Shown here one piece after another: positions 1 through 4,450 of a DNA stretch of 5,781 bases (position 1 is the first letter of the stretch; each line of letters begins with the position of its first letter). The stretch covers positions 1-5,781 of the forward strand of contig JAITIS010000115.1 of NCBI GenBank assembly GCA_031279305.1. The letters are read 5' to 3'. The position numbers and the translations under genes were made by a program. Source of the stretch: Candidatus Margulisiibacteriota bacterium. GTDB lineage: Bacteria; Margulisbacteria; Termititenacia; Termititenacales; Termititenacaceae. The notes below the pieces were generated by a model. It saw nothing but the letters and a program-made list of their open reading frames with translations, was not told where the DNA came from and ran no database searches.

Positions 1-2091
1 CGCGCCTCCCGCTCCGGCCACTGGAAAAACGCCATAAATGCCGGACAGGTTTTCAAACGCTCGCGCTATCTGCGTCCGGATGCCAAGCCCCGGCCTTTGC
101 CGGATGCGCTGGCCGCGGAATATTTTGCGCCGGATGGCCGTTTCAAAGATTTTCCGCGTTACGAGCACCGACCCCAGCAGCAAGAAATGGCCGCGGAGAT
201 CAGCGCGGCTTTTAACAAGGAACAGCATTTGCTTTTAGAGGCCGGCACCGGCTCCGGCAAATCAGCGGCCTATCTGGTGTCCGCGCTTTTATGGATTAAA
301 CAAAACAGCGGCCCCGTTGTGGTTTCCACGCGCACCAAAAATCTGCAGGATCAGCTGATCGAAAAAGATATTCCGGCGGTCTTAAAACTTTTTCCGGAGG
401 ATAATTTTCAGATAATGATTTTGAAAGGCCGGCAGAATTACGTCTGCCTGCGCCGTTTTGAGGCGCTGGTCCAGCATCTGGTCTTGACTAAAAGCGGAGA
501 TCTGGTGAAGGCGCTGCCTTTGTTCACTTGGTTAAACTCCACGTCCGAGGGAGATTTATCCGAGCTGCATTCCAGCATCGAAAAAAAATACAGCCGGCAG
601 ATAAATTCCGAGGGTTTGGGCTGTCTGGGCGATTCCTGCCCGGATCACGGCAAATGTTTTTTACAGCGGGCGCGCGGACAGGCGCGTTACGCCGACCTGA
701 TCATCGGCAACCACGCCCTGATTTTCACCGATCTGGCCCTAGACAGCGGGCTTTTGCCCAAGCATAAACAGATTATTCTGGATGAGGCGCACACGCTGGA
801 AGAAGCGGCGACCGAGAGCTGGTCGCTGACCGCAAATTACGGCTTTTGCGCGGATGAGTTAAAAAAATTGGAGCAGCAAATCCGCGCGCCGGAATTTTTA
901 AGCGCGGCGGAAAAATTCCGCGGCGGCGCCAGAGAATATTTTGCGGAGCTGTCGCGGATCGGCCGGGAGTATGCGGGTAATAAAGACGGTCGTATTTTGC
1001 GGGTGCGCGATCTGCAAAAACACGAGGCGCTCTGGCGGGCGCTGGAGTTATTGAGAATCGCCGCGGCTAGATATTTGCGCAAAATGCAGCAGCTCGTTGA
1101 CGAGCATATCGAGGCGGCGGGCGCGGAGGATGATGTGGTGCAGATCAAAAACGCTAAAATGCAGCTGCAAAATTTGTGGTCGATCACAGACACGATCGCC
1201 TCCGGCGCGGATAATTACGTCGCCTGGCTGTCCCTGCAGTCCGGCAAGCCGCCTTTTGACGCGGAGCTTAGAGCCGCGCCGGTCAATGTCGGGCGGATTC
1301 TGCAGGAAAATCTTTTTGCGGCTAAAAAATCGGTGATTATGGTTTCCGCCACGCTGACAGTCGGCGGTTCTTTCGCTTATTTTGCGGAGCGTTTCGGCTT
1401 CGGCGCGGACTCCGAACGTTTGCGCCAGCGACAGCTGGGCTCGCCGTACAATTATCAAGAAAAAATGCTCTGCCTGATCCCGGATGATCTGGCCGCGGCC
1501 GGCGAAAAAGAATATCACCTCAAAGCCGCGGAATATCTGGCCAAGCTGGCGGAGCTGACCGCCGGCCGGATGTTAGTCTTATTTACCAGCTACCGCTCGC
1601 TGGAATTGACCTACCGTTATTTCAAGACGCTGACCGAGGATACGGAATTGCTGGTTTACTGCCAGAGACTGCACGGCTCTAGGCGCTCGCTGGTCGGGCG
1701 TCTGCGCGGCGGCAAAAACACGGTGCTGTTCGGCACGAGTTCTTTCTGGGAAGGCGTGGACATTCAGGGCGAGGCGCTGTCGGCGGTGGTTATTTTCAAA
1801 CTGCCTTTTGCCGTGCCGTCCGAACCGGTCACGCAGGCGCGCGGCGAAGAAATCGAGGCCGGCGGCGGCAGCGCGTTTTTTGAGTATTCTCTGCCGCAGG
1901 CGGTGATCCGTTTCAAGCAGGGTATCGGACGGCTGATCCGCGGGAAAAAAGACCGCGGCATAATCGCCATTATTGACGAGAGAATTTTTACCAAAAATTA
2001 CGGGCGGGCATTTCTCCGCTCTATGCCGGAATGCGAGCTGGTCAAAGCGCCGGCCGGCGAGACTTTGCTCAGGGCCAAGGACTGGTTTTGA
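1..2091 (+). CDS. dinG: DinG-type ATP-dependent DNA helicase (5' end missing)
   Basis: This is a superfamily 2, XPD/DinG-like iron-sulfur helicase that unwinds DNA with ATP and is linked to repair and R-loop removal in other bacteria. The frame is open from base 1 (696 codons before TGA at 2089), so the true start lies upstream; a TTG at 97 would fall just before the conserved YEHRPQQQEM motif and is not a convincing start. Motifs in order: Walker A GTGSGKS (244-264); four cysteines placed for a 4Fe-4S cluster (codons at 445, 622, 637, 655); NHAL after the last Cys (about 709); DEAH box (781-792); VSATL (1342-1356); FWEGVD (1744-1761); motif VI QGIGRLIRG (1918-1944). All key residues are present. 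Gram-positive DinG proteins often carry an N-terminal DnaQ-like exonuclease; whether this one does cannot be seen here. No terminator is visible; the stop is 4 bp from the stop of the convergent XRE gene. Confidence 0.93.
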   Translation, partial: RASRSGHWKNAINAGQVFKRSRYLRPDAKPRPLPDALAAEYFAPDGRFKDFPRYEHRPQQQEMAAEISAAFNKEQHLLLEAGTGSGKSAAYLVSALLWIKQNSGPVVVSTRTKNLQDQLIEKDIPAVLKLFPEDNFQIMILKGRQNYVCLRRFEALVQHLVLTKSGDLVKALPLFTWLNSTSEGDLSELHSSIEKKYSRQINSEGLGCLGDSCPDHGKCFLQRARGQARYADLIIGNHALIFTDLALDSGLLPKHKQIILDEAHTLEEAATESWSLTANYGFCADELKKLEQQIRAPEFLSAAEKFRGGAREYFAELSRIGREYAGNKDGRILRVRDLQKHEALWRALELLRIAAARYLRKMQQLVDEHIEAAGAEDDVVQIKNAKMQLQNLWSITDTIASGADNYVAWLSLQSGKPPFDAELRAAPVNVGRILQENLFAAKKSVIMVSATLTVGGSFAYFAERFGFGADSERLRQRQLGSPYNYQEKMLCLIPDDLAAAGEKEYHLKAAEYLAKLAELTAGRMLVLFTSYRSLELTYRYFKTLTEDTELLVYCQRLHGSRRSLVGRLRGGKNTVLFGTSSFWEGVDIQGEALSAVVIFKLPFAVPSEPVTQARGEEIEAGGGSAFFEYSLPQAVIRFKQGIGRLIRGKKDRGIIAIIDERIFTKNYGRAFLRSMPECELVKAPAGETLLRAKDWF

Positions 2092-2095
2092 CGCG

Positions 2096-2308
2096 CTAAA
2101 ATAATTTTCTTAAAGGCACGGCCAGCCCCGCGGCAATGCGCGCCAGATTGGATATTCTGGCATCAACCAGCCCGCGCTCAATGCGGCTGAGCGTGGATTT
2201 GGGTATGTCGTTTTCATAGGCCAGTTTTTCCAGCGTCAGCCCCTGTCTTTTTCGCAAGCGGGCAATTCTCCGTCCGACCCGGAGGCTTATCTCGCTGGAT
2301 TGTTCCAT
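2096..2308 (-). CDS. XRE-family helix-turn-helix regulator, 70 aa
   Basis: A single-domain Cro/C1-type DNA-binding protein. Residues 10-25 (RVGRRIARLRKRQGLT) are the typical first helix. The helix-turn-helix covers about residues 25-46, with LEKLAYENDIPKSTLSRIERG matching the family pattern, and a hydrophobic tail ends in LRKLF. There is no extra sensor domain. I chose ATG at 2308 because the frame upstream (to an ATG at 2371) is made of the operator palindromes themselves and has no Shine-Dalgarno. No Shine-Dalgarno precedes 2308 either; a TATTAT hexamer 7 bp upstream would make the mRNA leaderless. The start codon sits inside one of two palindromes, so autoregulation is likely (inference). 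It lies 73 bp downstream of trhA on the same strand and converges on dinG. The regulon is unknown; control of trhA or of itself are the simplest guesses. Confidence 0.82.
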   Translation of the reverse strand: MEQSSEISLRVGRRIARLRKRQGLTLEKLAYENDIPKSTLSRIERGLVDARISNLARIAAGLAVPLRKLF

Positions 2309-2316
2309 ATATGGAA
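2303..2316. promoter_or_regulatory. Palindromic operator copy 1, over the XRE start codon
   Basis: TTCCATATATGGAA is a perfect 14-bp palindrome. It contains the ATG of the XRE gene (2306-2308 on the complement). The same 14 bases recur at 2343-2356. Binding here by the XRE protein would block its own transcription or translation start; this role is inferred from position and symmetry. Confidence 0.7.
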
Positions 2317-2321
2317 TAATA
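2316..2321 (-). promoter_or_regulatory. Possible -10 hexamer of the XRE gene
   Basis: On the minus strand this reads TATTAT, 5 of 6 to TATAAT, ending 7 bp before the ATG, so the transcript could start at the start codon. No good -35 is seen 16-18 bp upstream, and the call is weak. It lies between the two palindromes. Confidence 0.35.
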
Positions 2322-2341
2322 AAATAGTTCGCGCTAGAATA

Positions 2342-2357
2342 GTTCCATATATGGAAC
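2342..2357. promoter_or_regulatory. Palindromic operator copy 2, upstream of the XRE gene
   Basis: GTTCCATATATGGAAC is a perfect 16-bp palindrome, sharing its inner 14 bp with the copy at 2303-2316. The centres are 40 bp apart, close to four helical turns, so two dimers would sit on about the same face. The site covers the expected -35 region of a minus-strand promoter for the XRE gene. Confidence 0.7.
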
Positions 2358-2381
2358 AATCTAGGGGGCATAAAAAATGAT

Positions 2382-3032
2382 CTAGGCTACAAACAAGCAC
2401 AGCGCCAGAAAATGCAGCGCTGAGCCGGCCAGCACCATTACGTGCCAGAGTTCGTGATAGCCGAATTTCGGAAATAGATTAGGTTTTTTTAACGTGTACA
2501 CCACGCCGCCGAGCGAGTAAACAAGACCACCGGAAACCAGCAGCGGCAGGGCGGCAGGGGAGAGCGCGCTCAAAAGCGGTTTAATGGCGATGATGACCAG
2601 CCAGCCCATCGTCACATAGACGGTCGTGGTGAGCCAGCGCGGCAGATCGATAAAAACCGCCTGCAGGGCAATAAAAATAATGGCCATCCCCCAGATCAGC
2701 CCGAATAACAGCCAGCCCCAGCTGCCGGAGGCGCGCAGCGTGATCAGGCAAAACGGCGTGTAGGTCCCGGCGATCAGCGCGTAAATAGAGAGATGGTCAA
2801 ATTTGCGAAAAACTTGCCGCCGTCCGCCGGCTCTAGCGGGCAGCCAGTGATACATAGTGCTCCAGAAATACAGCATAAACAGCGTAAAACCAAAAATAGA
2901 AAATGCGATGATTTTCCAAACCGGGTCATAGCCGGAGAAGGCGCTCTTGACGATGAGCAGAACCGTAGCCGGCAGGGCCAGCGCCGCGCCGATCAGATGC
3001 AACAGTCCGCTCAAAGGCTCTTTGAGTTTCAC
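2382..3032 (-). CDS. trhA: TrhA / hemolysin III family (PAQR-like) membrane protein
   Basis: A 216-aa multi-pass inner-membrane protein of the hemolysin III / AdipoR-like superfamily, members of which are thought to be metal-dependent membrane hydrolases affecting membrane homeostasis; the substrate is unknown. Length is typical. The family's metal-site residues are all visible: S58 and H62 in STMYH, D79-H80 in KFDHLSIY followed by IAGTYTPF (88-94), and H193/H197 in GYHELWH, with H207 nearby. About seven hydrophobic segments occur, the first at residues 11-28. The start is GTG at 3032: the only in-frame start before the upstream TAA, and the N-terminus EPLSGLLHLIGA matches the family's beginning. 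No Shine-Dalgarno is evident. It lies 59 bp downstream of the 77-aa gene on the same strand with no strong promoter or terminator between, so cotranscription is possible. Confidence 0.92.
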   Translation of the reverse strand: MKLKEPLSGLLHLIGAALALPATVLLIVKSAFSGYDPVWKIIAFSIFGFTLFMLYFWSTMYHWLPARAGGRRQVFRKFDHLSIYALIAGTYTPFCLITLRASGSWGWLLFGLIWGMAIIFIALQAVFIDLPRWLTTTVYVTMGWLVIIAIKPLLSALSPAALPLLVSGGLVYSLGGVVYTLKKPNLFPKFGYHELWHVMVLAGSALHFLALCLFVA

Positions 3033-3091
3033 AAGGAAGAGATGATAACATAAATCTTTGGGGAAGTATTACGCTCCCGAAAAGACAGCGG

Positions 3092-3325
3092 TTAGGCTAA
3101 TTTTAAGTCCGCGCCAAAATAGCCGGACATCCCGCTCAGAAAGTTAATGTAACGGGATCTGACCCGCTCCATCGAACCGTCAAACAGCACTATGACCGGG
3201 CGGCGTCTTTGCAGACAATGCCGGATCTGGCGCAGACCGGCGTAGCCCGCCAGCTCCACGGTGCTGAAACGCTTGAAGACGCCGCCTTTGAAATCGAGAA
3301 TTACGGACGTTTTGGGCTTGCTCAT
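3092..3325 (-). CDS. Basic 77-aa orphan protein, probably under LexA control
   Basis: I do not recognise this protein. It is very basic: about 14 Lys/Arg against 5 Asp/Glu, with RRR at 40-42. It has no signal peptide or membrane segment. The pattern looks like a small alternating strand-helix fold: strand-like SVILDF (7-12), helix-like 20-40, strand-like PVIVLFDG (43-50), helix-like 51-69, short strand ADLKL at the end. The layout faintly recalls a STAS-like domain, but the characteristic DSSG motif is absent and I do not claim it. It is very probably real: a strong AGGAGG lies 5 bases before ATG, and a consensus minus-strand promoter lies about 218 bp upstream. Its promoter carries a LexA-type operator, so damage induction is expected. 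It could be an SOS effector such as a division or nuclease modulator, but nothing in the sequence fixes that. Confidence 0.75.
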   Translation of the reverse strand: MSKPKTSVILDFKGGVFKRFSTVELAGYAGLRQIRHCLQRRRPVIVLFDGSMERVRSRYINFLSGMSGYFGADLKLA

Positions 3326-3330
3326 TTTTT

Positions 3331-3336
3331 CCTCCT
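3331..3336 (-). promoter_or_regulatory. Strong ribosome binding site of the 77-aa gene
   Basis: The minus strand reads AGGAGG, then five A, then ATG at 3325. This is one of only two strong Shine-Dalgarno sites in the window. It lies 3 bases past the end of the 3340-3375 hairpin, so it is single-stranded when that hairpin forms. Confidence 0.8.
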
Positions 3337-3339
3337 CTT

Positions 3340-3375
3340 CCCCGAAGCCCGTTCCGGGGGTAACGGACTTCGGGG
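3340..3375 (-). other. 14-bp hairpin just upstream of the 77-aa gene's RBS
   Basis: Arms 3340-3353 and 3362-3375 pair over 14 positions around an 8-base loop. The one irregular position is C-A on the plus strand but G-U on the minus strand. The plus strand runs on into TTTT, so a weak plus-strand terminator is an alternative; on the minus strand a purine-rich Shine-Dalgarno follows and no T-tract. Confidence 0.65.
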
Positions 3376-3393
3376 TTTTGCCGAAAGTATTTT

Positions 3394-3409
3394 GCCGGAA
3401 TAAACCGGC
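3394..3409 (-). other. Small hairpin in the leader
   Basis: GCCGG (3394-3398) and CCGGC (3405-3409) form a 5-bp stem with a 6-base loop. It competes with GGCG/CGCC (3407-3417). Taken alone it could be chance. Confidence 0.4.
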
Positions 3410-3414
3410 GCTTC

Positions 3415-3426
3415 GCCCTTGCGGGC
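3415..3426 (-). other. Small hairpin with GNRA tetraloop on the minus strand
   Basis: On the minus strand the sequence is GCCC-GCAA-GGGC: a 4-bp GC stem closed by a GNRA-type tetraloop, a common stable RNA motif. On the plus strand the loop would be TTGC, not GNRA, which is one more small hint for minus-strand RNA. Confidence 0.4.
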
Positions 3427-3430
3427 TTGT

Positions 3431-3471
3431 GGACGGCGCTTAACAAACGCTAGCAAAGTTAAACGCCGTCC
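3431..3471 (-). other. 14-bp hairpin with CGCTAGC loop
   Basis: Arms 3431-3444 and 3458-3471 pair over 14 positions around a 13-base loop. The single irregular pair (3439/3463) is C-A on the plus strand and G-U on the minus. The loop contains CGCTAGC, as does the loop of the hairpin at 3506-3540, and both stems end in CTTAAC/GTTAA. Confidence 0.7.
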
Positions 3472-3535
3472 AATTGTCACGTCGGCCGCTCCGCGGCCTC
3501 GTGGACAAAACTTAACGTCGCTAGCGCTTGTTAAG
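3439..3535. repeat. 97-bp inverted repeat built from two palindromic units
   Basis: Bases 3439-3472 face 3502-3535 over 34 positions with no bulge. Twenty-six are Watson-Crick. Of the eight mismatches, six are A-C on the plus strand (G-T on the minus) and two remain unpaired (3457/3517, 3465/3509). On the minus strand 32 of 34 positions can pair. The 3484-3498 hairpin lies at the tip. Each arm contains the core CTTAAC-N13-GTTAA. Confidence 0.75.
3484..3498 (-). other. GC-rich 6-bp hairpin with three-base loop
   Basis: GGCCGC (3484-3489) and GCGGCC (3493-3498) pair around TCC. CACG (3478-3481) and CGTG (3500-3503) can extend it. It sits at the apex of the larger inverted repeat. Confidence 0.55.
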
Positions 3536-3540
3536 TTTTG
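3506..3540 (-). other. Perfect 11-bp hairpin with GCTAGC loop
   Basis: CAAAACTTAAC (3506-3516) and GTTAAGTTTTG (3530-3540) are exact reverse complements with a 13-base loop. Reversed, the element matches the hairpin at 3431-3471 at about 21 of 25 positions over the core, so the two look like copies of one palindromic unit placed head to head. Confidence 0.75.
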
Positions 3541-3541
3541 T

Positions 3542-3573
3542 TAGAACAAATTATAGAACAAACTATTTGTTCT
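3542..3573. promoter_or_regulatory. LexA-type operator with three AGAACAAA half-sites
   Basis: AGAACAAACTATTTGTTCT (3555-3573) is a perfect palindrome about its central base. A further TAGAACAAA (3542-3550) repeats the first half-site (3554-3562) directly with a 12-bp period and would lie at the start point of the minus promoter. The same AGAACA half-site recurs at the lexA promoter, which points to LexA as the binder. GAAC half-sites resemble those of several LexA clades, but the 9-base gap between GAAC and GTTC differs from the Gram-positive N4 form. Confidence 0.65.
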
Positions 3574-3579
3574 TGTCAA
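3550..3579 (-). promoter_or_regulatory. Perfect consensus promoter driving the leader and 77-aa gene
   Basis: On the minus strand TTGACA (3579-3574) and TATAAT (3555-3550) both match the sigma70 consensus 6 of 6, with an 18-bp spacer. Transcription should start near 3543. The spacer is filled by the palindromic LexA-type operator, so it should be a strong promoter kept off by a repressor. Confidence 0.85.
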
Positions 3580-3605
3580 GACCCTGCCGGCGGATATTTT
3601 TCTGT

Positions 3606-3635
3606 TTGCCAGAACATAAGGTTTCGTGCTAATAT
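3606..3635 (+). promoter_or_regulatory. lexA promoter
   Basis: TTGCCA (3606-3611, 4 of 6) and TAATAT (3630-3635, 4 of 6) are 18 bp apart. The expected start is 3642-3643, which is the A of the lexA ATG, so the mRNA would be leaderless. No Shine-Dalgarno is present, which agrees. Confidence 0.6.
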
Positions 3636-3642
3636 ATGTTCT
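3611..3642. promoter_or_regulatory. Probable LexA autoregulatory operator
   Basis: AGAACATA (3611-3618) and TATGTTCT (3635-3642) are exact inverted 8-mers with a 16-bp gap. They touch the -35 and the region between -10 and ATG of lexA. The wide gap is unusual for one LexA dimer and may reflect two weak sites. Confidence 0.5.
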
Positions 3643-4245
3643 ATGAAATTGCACCCGCAGCAGGAACAACTGCTGGAGATTTTGAAAAAATCGCGGAACG
3701 ATCCGCTGACAATCCGCGAATTGCAGGAAGCCTTGAGCGTGAGTTCCACCAGCGTGGTGGCGCATCATATCAAGCAGCTGGAGAAAAAAGGCCTGCTCAA
3801 GCGCGATCCGGCCAACCCGCGGCATTACGCGGTGCTGGACGATGACGGCGGAGCGCGCATCACCTATCTGCCCGTGTACGGACTGGCGCAGTGCGGTCCC
3901 AGAGGCTCTATTCTGGACAATAACCCGCTGGATAAGATCGCCATCTCTTCCGAGCTGGTGCGTTTTCCGGTGGAGGAAATGTTTCTGGTCAAGGCGCGCG
4001 GGGACTCTATGCTGCCCAAGATAAGCAGCGGCGATCTGGTCTTCGTCCGCCGGGCAAACGCCGCCGCGGATGGCGAGGTGGTCGTCTGTGTCAATGACGG
4101 CGAGGCGCTTATTAAGAAATACCAGCGGGACAAAAAACAAGCGCTGCTCTCCTCGCTCAACAGCGAAAAATACGCGCCTTTCGCCGCCGCGGAGGATTTT
4201 CGCATAGAGGGCATAGTCAAAGGCGTGCTGAGTTATAAGTTTTAA
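3643..4245 (+). CDS. lexA: LexA repressor (SOS regulator, S24 self-cleaving)
   Basis: A 200-aa protein of normal LexA length. The N-terminal winged helix-turn-helix spans about residues 5-65: TIRELQEALSVSSTSVVAHH, then IKQLEKKGLLKRDP. The C-terminal S24 peptidase-like domain has the catalytic Ser122 in RGDSML and the lysine in EALIKKY (K158 by comparison with EATVKRL). The cleavage site is GLAQCGPRG, so cut between Cys84 and Gly85, like UmuD, where most LexA proteins have Ala-Gly. It should bind the AGAACA half-sites upstream, repress itself and the divergent minus promoter, and fall off on RecA-stimulated self-cleavage. I chose ATG at 3643 because MKLHPQQEQ matches the family N-terminus and a -10 lies 7 bp upstream; an upstream start at 3538 would translate the operator DNA. 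A UmuD-like or phage repressor identity is less likely given the LexA-type DNA-binding domain. Confidence 0.93.
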   Translation: MKLHPQQEQLLEILKKSRNDPLTIRELQEALSVSSTSVVAHHIKQLEKKGLLKRDPANPRHYAVLDDDGGARITYLPVYGLAQCGPRGSILDNNPLDKIAISSELVRFPVEEMFLVKARGDSMLPKISSGDLVFVRRANAAADGEVVVCVNDGEALIKKYQRDKKQALLSSLNSEKYAPFAAAEDFRIEGIVKGVLSYKF

Positions 4246-4323
4246 TTCCCTGTCCATTTTATCTTCCGGCGTCCCCTAAAGATTTCCGCAAAAAATATGC
4301 AAGTTTTTTACGGGAAGTTACGA

Positions 4324-4329
4324 TATAAT
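4324..4329 (+). promoter_or_regulatory. Possible -10 of the promoter for the large gene
   Basis: TATAAT matches the consensus exactly, in an AT-rich stretch after lexA. No clear -35 is found 16-18 bp upstream. A start near 4336 would give a leader of about 120 nt before the ATG at 4457. Confidence 0.5.
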
Positions 4330-4344
4330 GATATGAGAGAGGGA

Positions 4345-4374
4345 AGCCTGATTCCGGGGGACGGAGATCGGGCT
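4345..4374 (+). other. Leader hairpin
   Basis: AGCCTGAT (4345-4352) pairs with ATCGGGCT (4367-4374), including one G-U. TCCG (4353-4356) then pairs with CGGA (4362-4365) around GGGGA, with one bulged G at 4366. That makes 12 pairs in the expected 5' leader of the large gene. No T-tract follows, so it is not a simple terminator. Confidence 0.5.
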
Positions 4375-4444
4375 AGTTGTGTATGTAGCACAGGTATATA
4401 AAGCACAAAAAACGGGCAGAGTATAGGTTAAGCAAGGGGAGAAG

Positions 4445-4450
4445 AAGGAG
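4445..4450 (+). promoter_or_regulatory. Ribosome binding site of the large gene
   Basis: AAGGAG, six bases before the ATG at 4457. It settles the start choice over the ATG four codons later (4469). Confidence 0.8.

Larger units (their letters stand above)
3326..3543 (-). ncRNA. Structured leader RNA upstream of the 77-aa gene
   Basis: This is the gene-free stretch between the predicted minus-strand start (about 3543) and the ATG at 3325. Read 5' to 3' on the minus strand it holds: a perfect 11-bp stem (3540-3506), a GC stem with three-base loop (3498-3484), a 14-bp stem (3471-3431), a 4-bp stem with GCAA tetraloop (3426-3415), a 5-bp stem (3409-3394) and a 14-bp stem (3375-3340), then the Shine-Dalgarno. 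The two 14-bp stems each have one A-C mismatch on the plus strand that becomes G-U in the minus RNA. A second, exclusive long-range fold pairs 3535-3502 with 3472-3439. It matches no riboswitch or RNA family I know. Whether it acts as a leader switch, a separate small RNA or a recombination site is open. Confidence 0.6.

Noticed and set aside
97..99. TTG as the start of dinG
   Set aside because: The frame is open upstream to base 1, no ribosome binding site precedes the TTG, and DinG proteins often have more sequence before the helicase core.
1048..1518. Minus-strand open frames inside dinG (also 837-1193 and 1764-1994)
   Set aside because: They are antisense of a clearly conserved helicase and lack start signals or recognisable domains.
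2309..2371. A 21-residue N-terminal extension of the XRE protein
   Set aside because: The extension is encoded by the palindromic operator and AT-rich promoter DNA, and the ATG at 2371 has no Shine-Dalgarno.
3091..3097. A complete integron cassette ending at the 77-aa stop codon
   Set aside because: GCCTAAC fits the first box of an attC, but no matching GTTRRRY partner was found between it and about 2950, and no integrase is in the window.
3340..3380. Rho-independent terminator on the plus strand
   Set aside because: The stem is strong but only four T follow, no plus-strand gene ends here, and the mismatch pattern favours the minus strand.
3431..3540. CRISPR repeats
   Set aside because: There are only two similar units, inverted to each other, with no regular spacers.
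3538..3642. An N-terminal extension of LexA by 35 residues
   Set aside because: It would translate the operators and promoter, has no ribosome binding site, and makes the protein longer than its family; MKLHPQQEQ is the natural start.
3541..4257. A 238-codon open frame on the minus strand opposite lexA
   Set aside because: It mirrors lexA, has no Shine-Dalgarno or family motif, and its sequence is the usual Arg/His/Gln-rich antisense of a real gene.
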